Source of the DNA: Amoebophrya sp. A120
Taxonomy: Eukaryota > Sar > Dinophyceae > Syndiniales > Amoebophryaceae
DNA length: 64,000 nucleotides
Direction of reading: 5' to 3'
Assembly: GCA_905178155.1 (NCBI GenBank)
Contig: CAJINV010000015.1
Coordinates: 1,878,571-1,942,570, forward strand
Part shown: in pieces, positions 63,552-64,000 of the stretch
Layout: every line of letters begins with the position of its first letter
Numbering within the stretch: the stretch's first letter is position 1
Translations under genes and position numbers: made by a program
Notes under the pieces: model-generated
What the model saw: only the letters and a program-made list of their open reading frames with translations
What the model was told of the DNA's origin: nothing
The model's database searches: none

Positions 63552-64000
63552 TATGCATTGCAAATATGTCTGGGTCTGGAAACTTGTGATGCACGTTAGT
63601 CATATAGCAAATGCACAGCACTGTAATGCGCGGCCAAGCATGACAACGTTTTTTTGTGCTTCTGTGCTACGTATTCCGCATGAGAAACTGCGTTTTTGCA
63701 TGACAGGGAAGAGGAGCGCTTCGCGGCCACGCAATACAGAGCCAGGAGTCATGGTGCCAGAACAGCATGTATCCTGTGCAAAAGTATCGCACTCGTATTG
63801 CAATCGTCGTTCGTTCGTTGTGGATCGGCTCTGCCGACCGGGTAACCCAACGCCTTACATATAAATGACCGACTTAGGCGAACCCCGTTGCGGGCATACA
63901 AATTGGCCGTACGGAAGGGCCCTAAGCGCTACATACATAGTTCACCCTAAGCGCCTACCACTTCGGTCTGGGACCTCGTCTACCTGATCCTGGGGGTCCA
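63552..64000. mobile_element. Introner, family C, interrupted and running off the window
   Basis: Left TATGCATTGCAAATATGTCT then GGGTCTGG. Colinear with the reverse complement of 37342-37596 as far as ...CAGCATG (63769), where another introner begins. Confidence 0.82.
63770..64000. mobile_element. Introner, family A, nested in the family C element and itself interrupted
   Basis: TATCCTGTGCAAAAGTATCG start directly after CAGCATG. Follows the copy at 38881-39018 until GCAATC (63806), then changes to unrelated GC-rich DNA (CGTTCGTTCGTTGTGGATCG...) to the window edge. Confidence 0.8.

Noticed and set aside
2343-63770. Introners as autonomous transposons
   Set aside because: None of the elements has room for, or shows, a transposase frame; they must be non-autonomous.
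1-64000. tRNA or rRNA genes
   Set aside because: Looked for cloverleaf B-box-like words and rRNA core words by eye; none convincing.

Overview
This window is protist nuclear DNA, most likely from an alveolate of the dinoflagellate lineage. Coding exons are interrupted again and again by short repeat elements with terminal inverted repeats (TIRs), each flanked by a 5-bp target-site duplication (TSD). Removing an element plus one TSD copy restores the reading frame. This is the behaviour of introner elements, and it closely resembles what has been reported for parasitic Syndiniales (Amoebophrya). Supporting signs are MKKAMKK-like basic tails, an ASCH-domain gene, a U1-like zinc-finger protein, a degenerate match to the dinoflagellate spliced leader, and single-direction gene arrays. 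The species assignment is inference.

Layout. From 1 to 40.7 kb every supported gene is on the + strand: an ASCH-domain protein (35-1249), a multi-EF-hand protein (2214-6544), an unrecognised basic protein (6669-7567), a roughly 2290-residue disordered S/R-rich protein (8573-16746), a zinc-finger protein (to about 18164), a short C-tail membrane protein (19720-20109), a secreted Cys-containing protein (20843-24308), a small coiled-coil protein (26316-26546), a MYND-finger protein (26649-30798), a single-pass membrane protein with Met/Pro repeats (31821-34832), and two smaller intron-rich genes (37314-39368 and about 40112-40721). From 43.8 kb to the right edge every supported gene is on the - strand: a PADR1-like zinc protein (43810-44391), a 415-residue Cys-motif protein with seven introns (44499-48361), three tandem copies of a membrane-anchored SGNH/GDSL hydrolase (49479-62446 region), and the 3' end of another gene (63270-63551). 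The two arrays converge on a gene-free zone (40.75-43.8 kb) made of an AT-rich island and a small cluster of hairpin-bearing direct repeats.

The main system here is the intron-generating element. I could place about 40 copies in at least ten TIR families. They share 5'-TAT...ATA-3' ends, 5-bp TSDs, and recurring internal words (GCATGACAAAT, GCATTACAAAT and their complements) whatever the TIR family. The SGNH tandem array is a natural experiment: two introners sit at the same sites in all three copies, while others are present in one copy and cleanly absent from its paralogs. Elements also nest inside one another and inside GC-rich inserts. A few ordinary GT-AG introns occur in the same genes, and two of them look like converted introners.

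Limits: all joins come from reading-frame continuity and TSDs, with no transcript evidence. Several gene 5' ends are unresolved. Function calls are from motifs read by eye.
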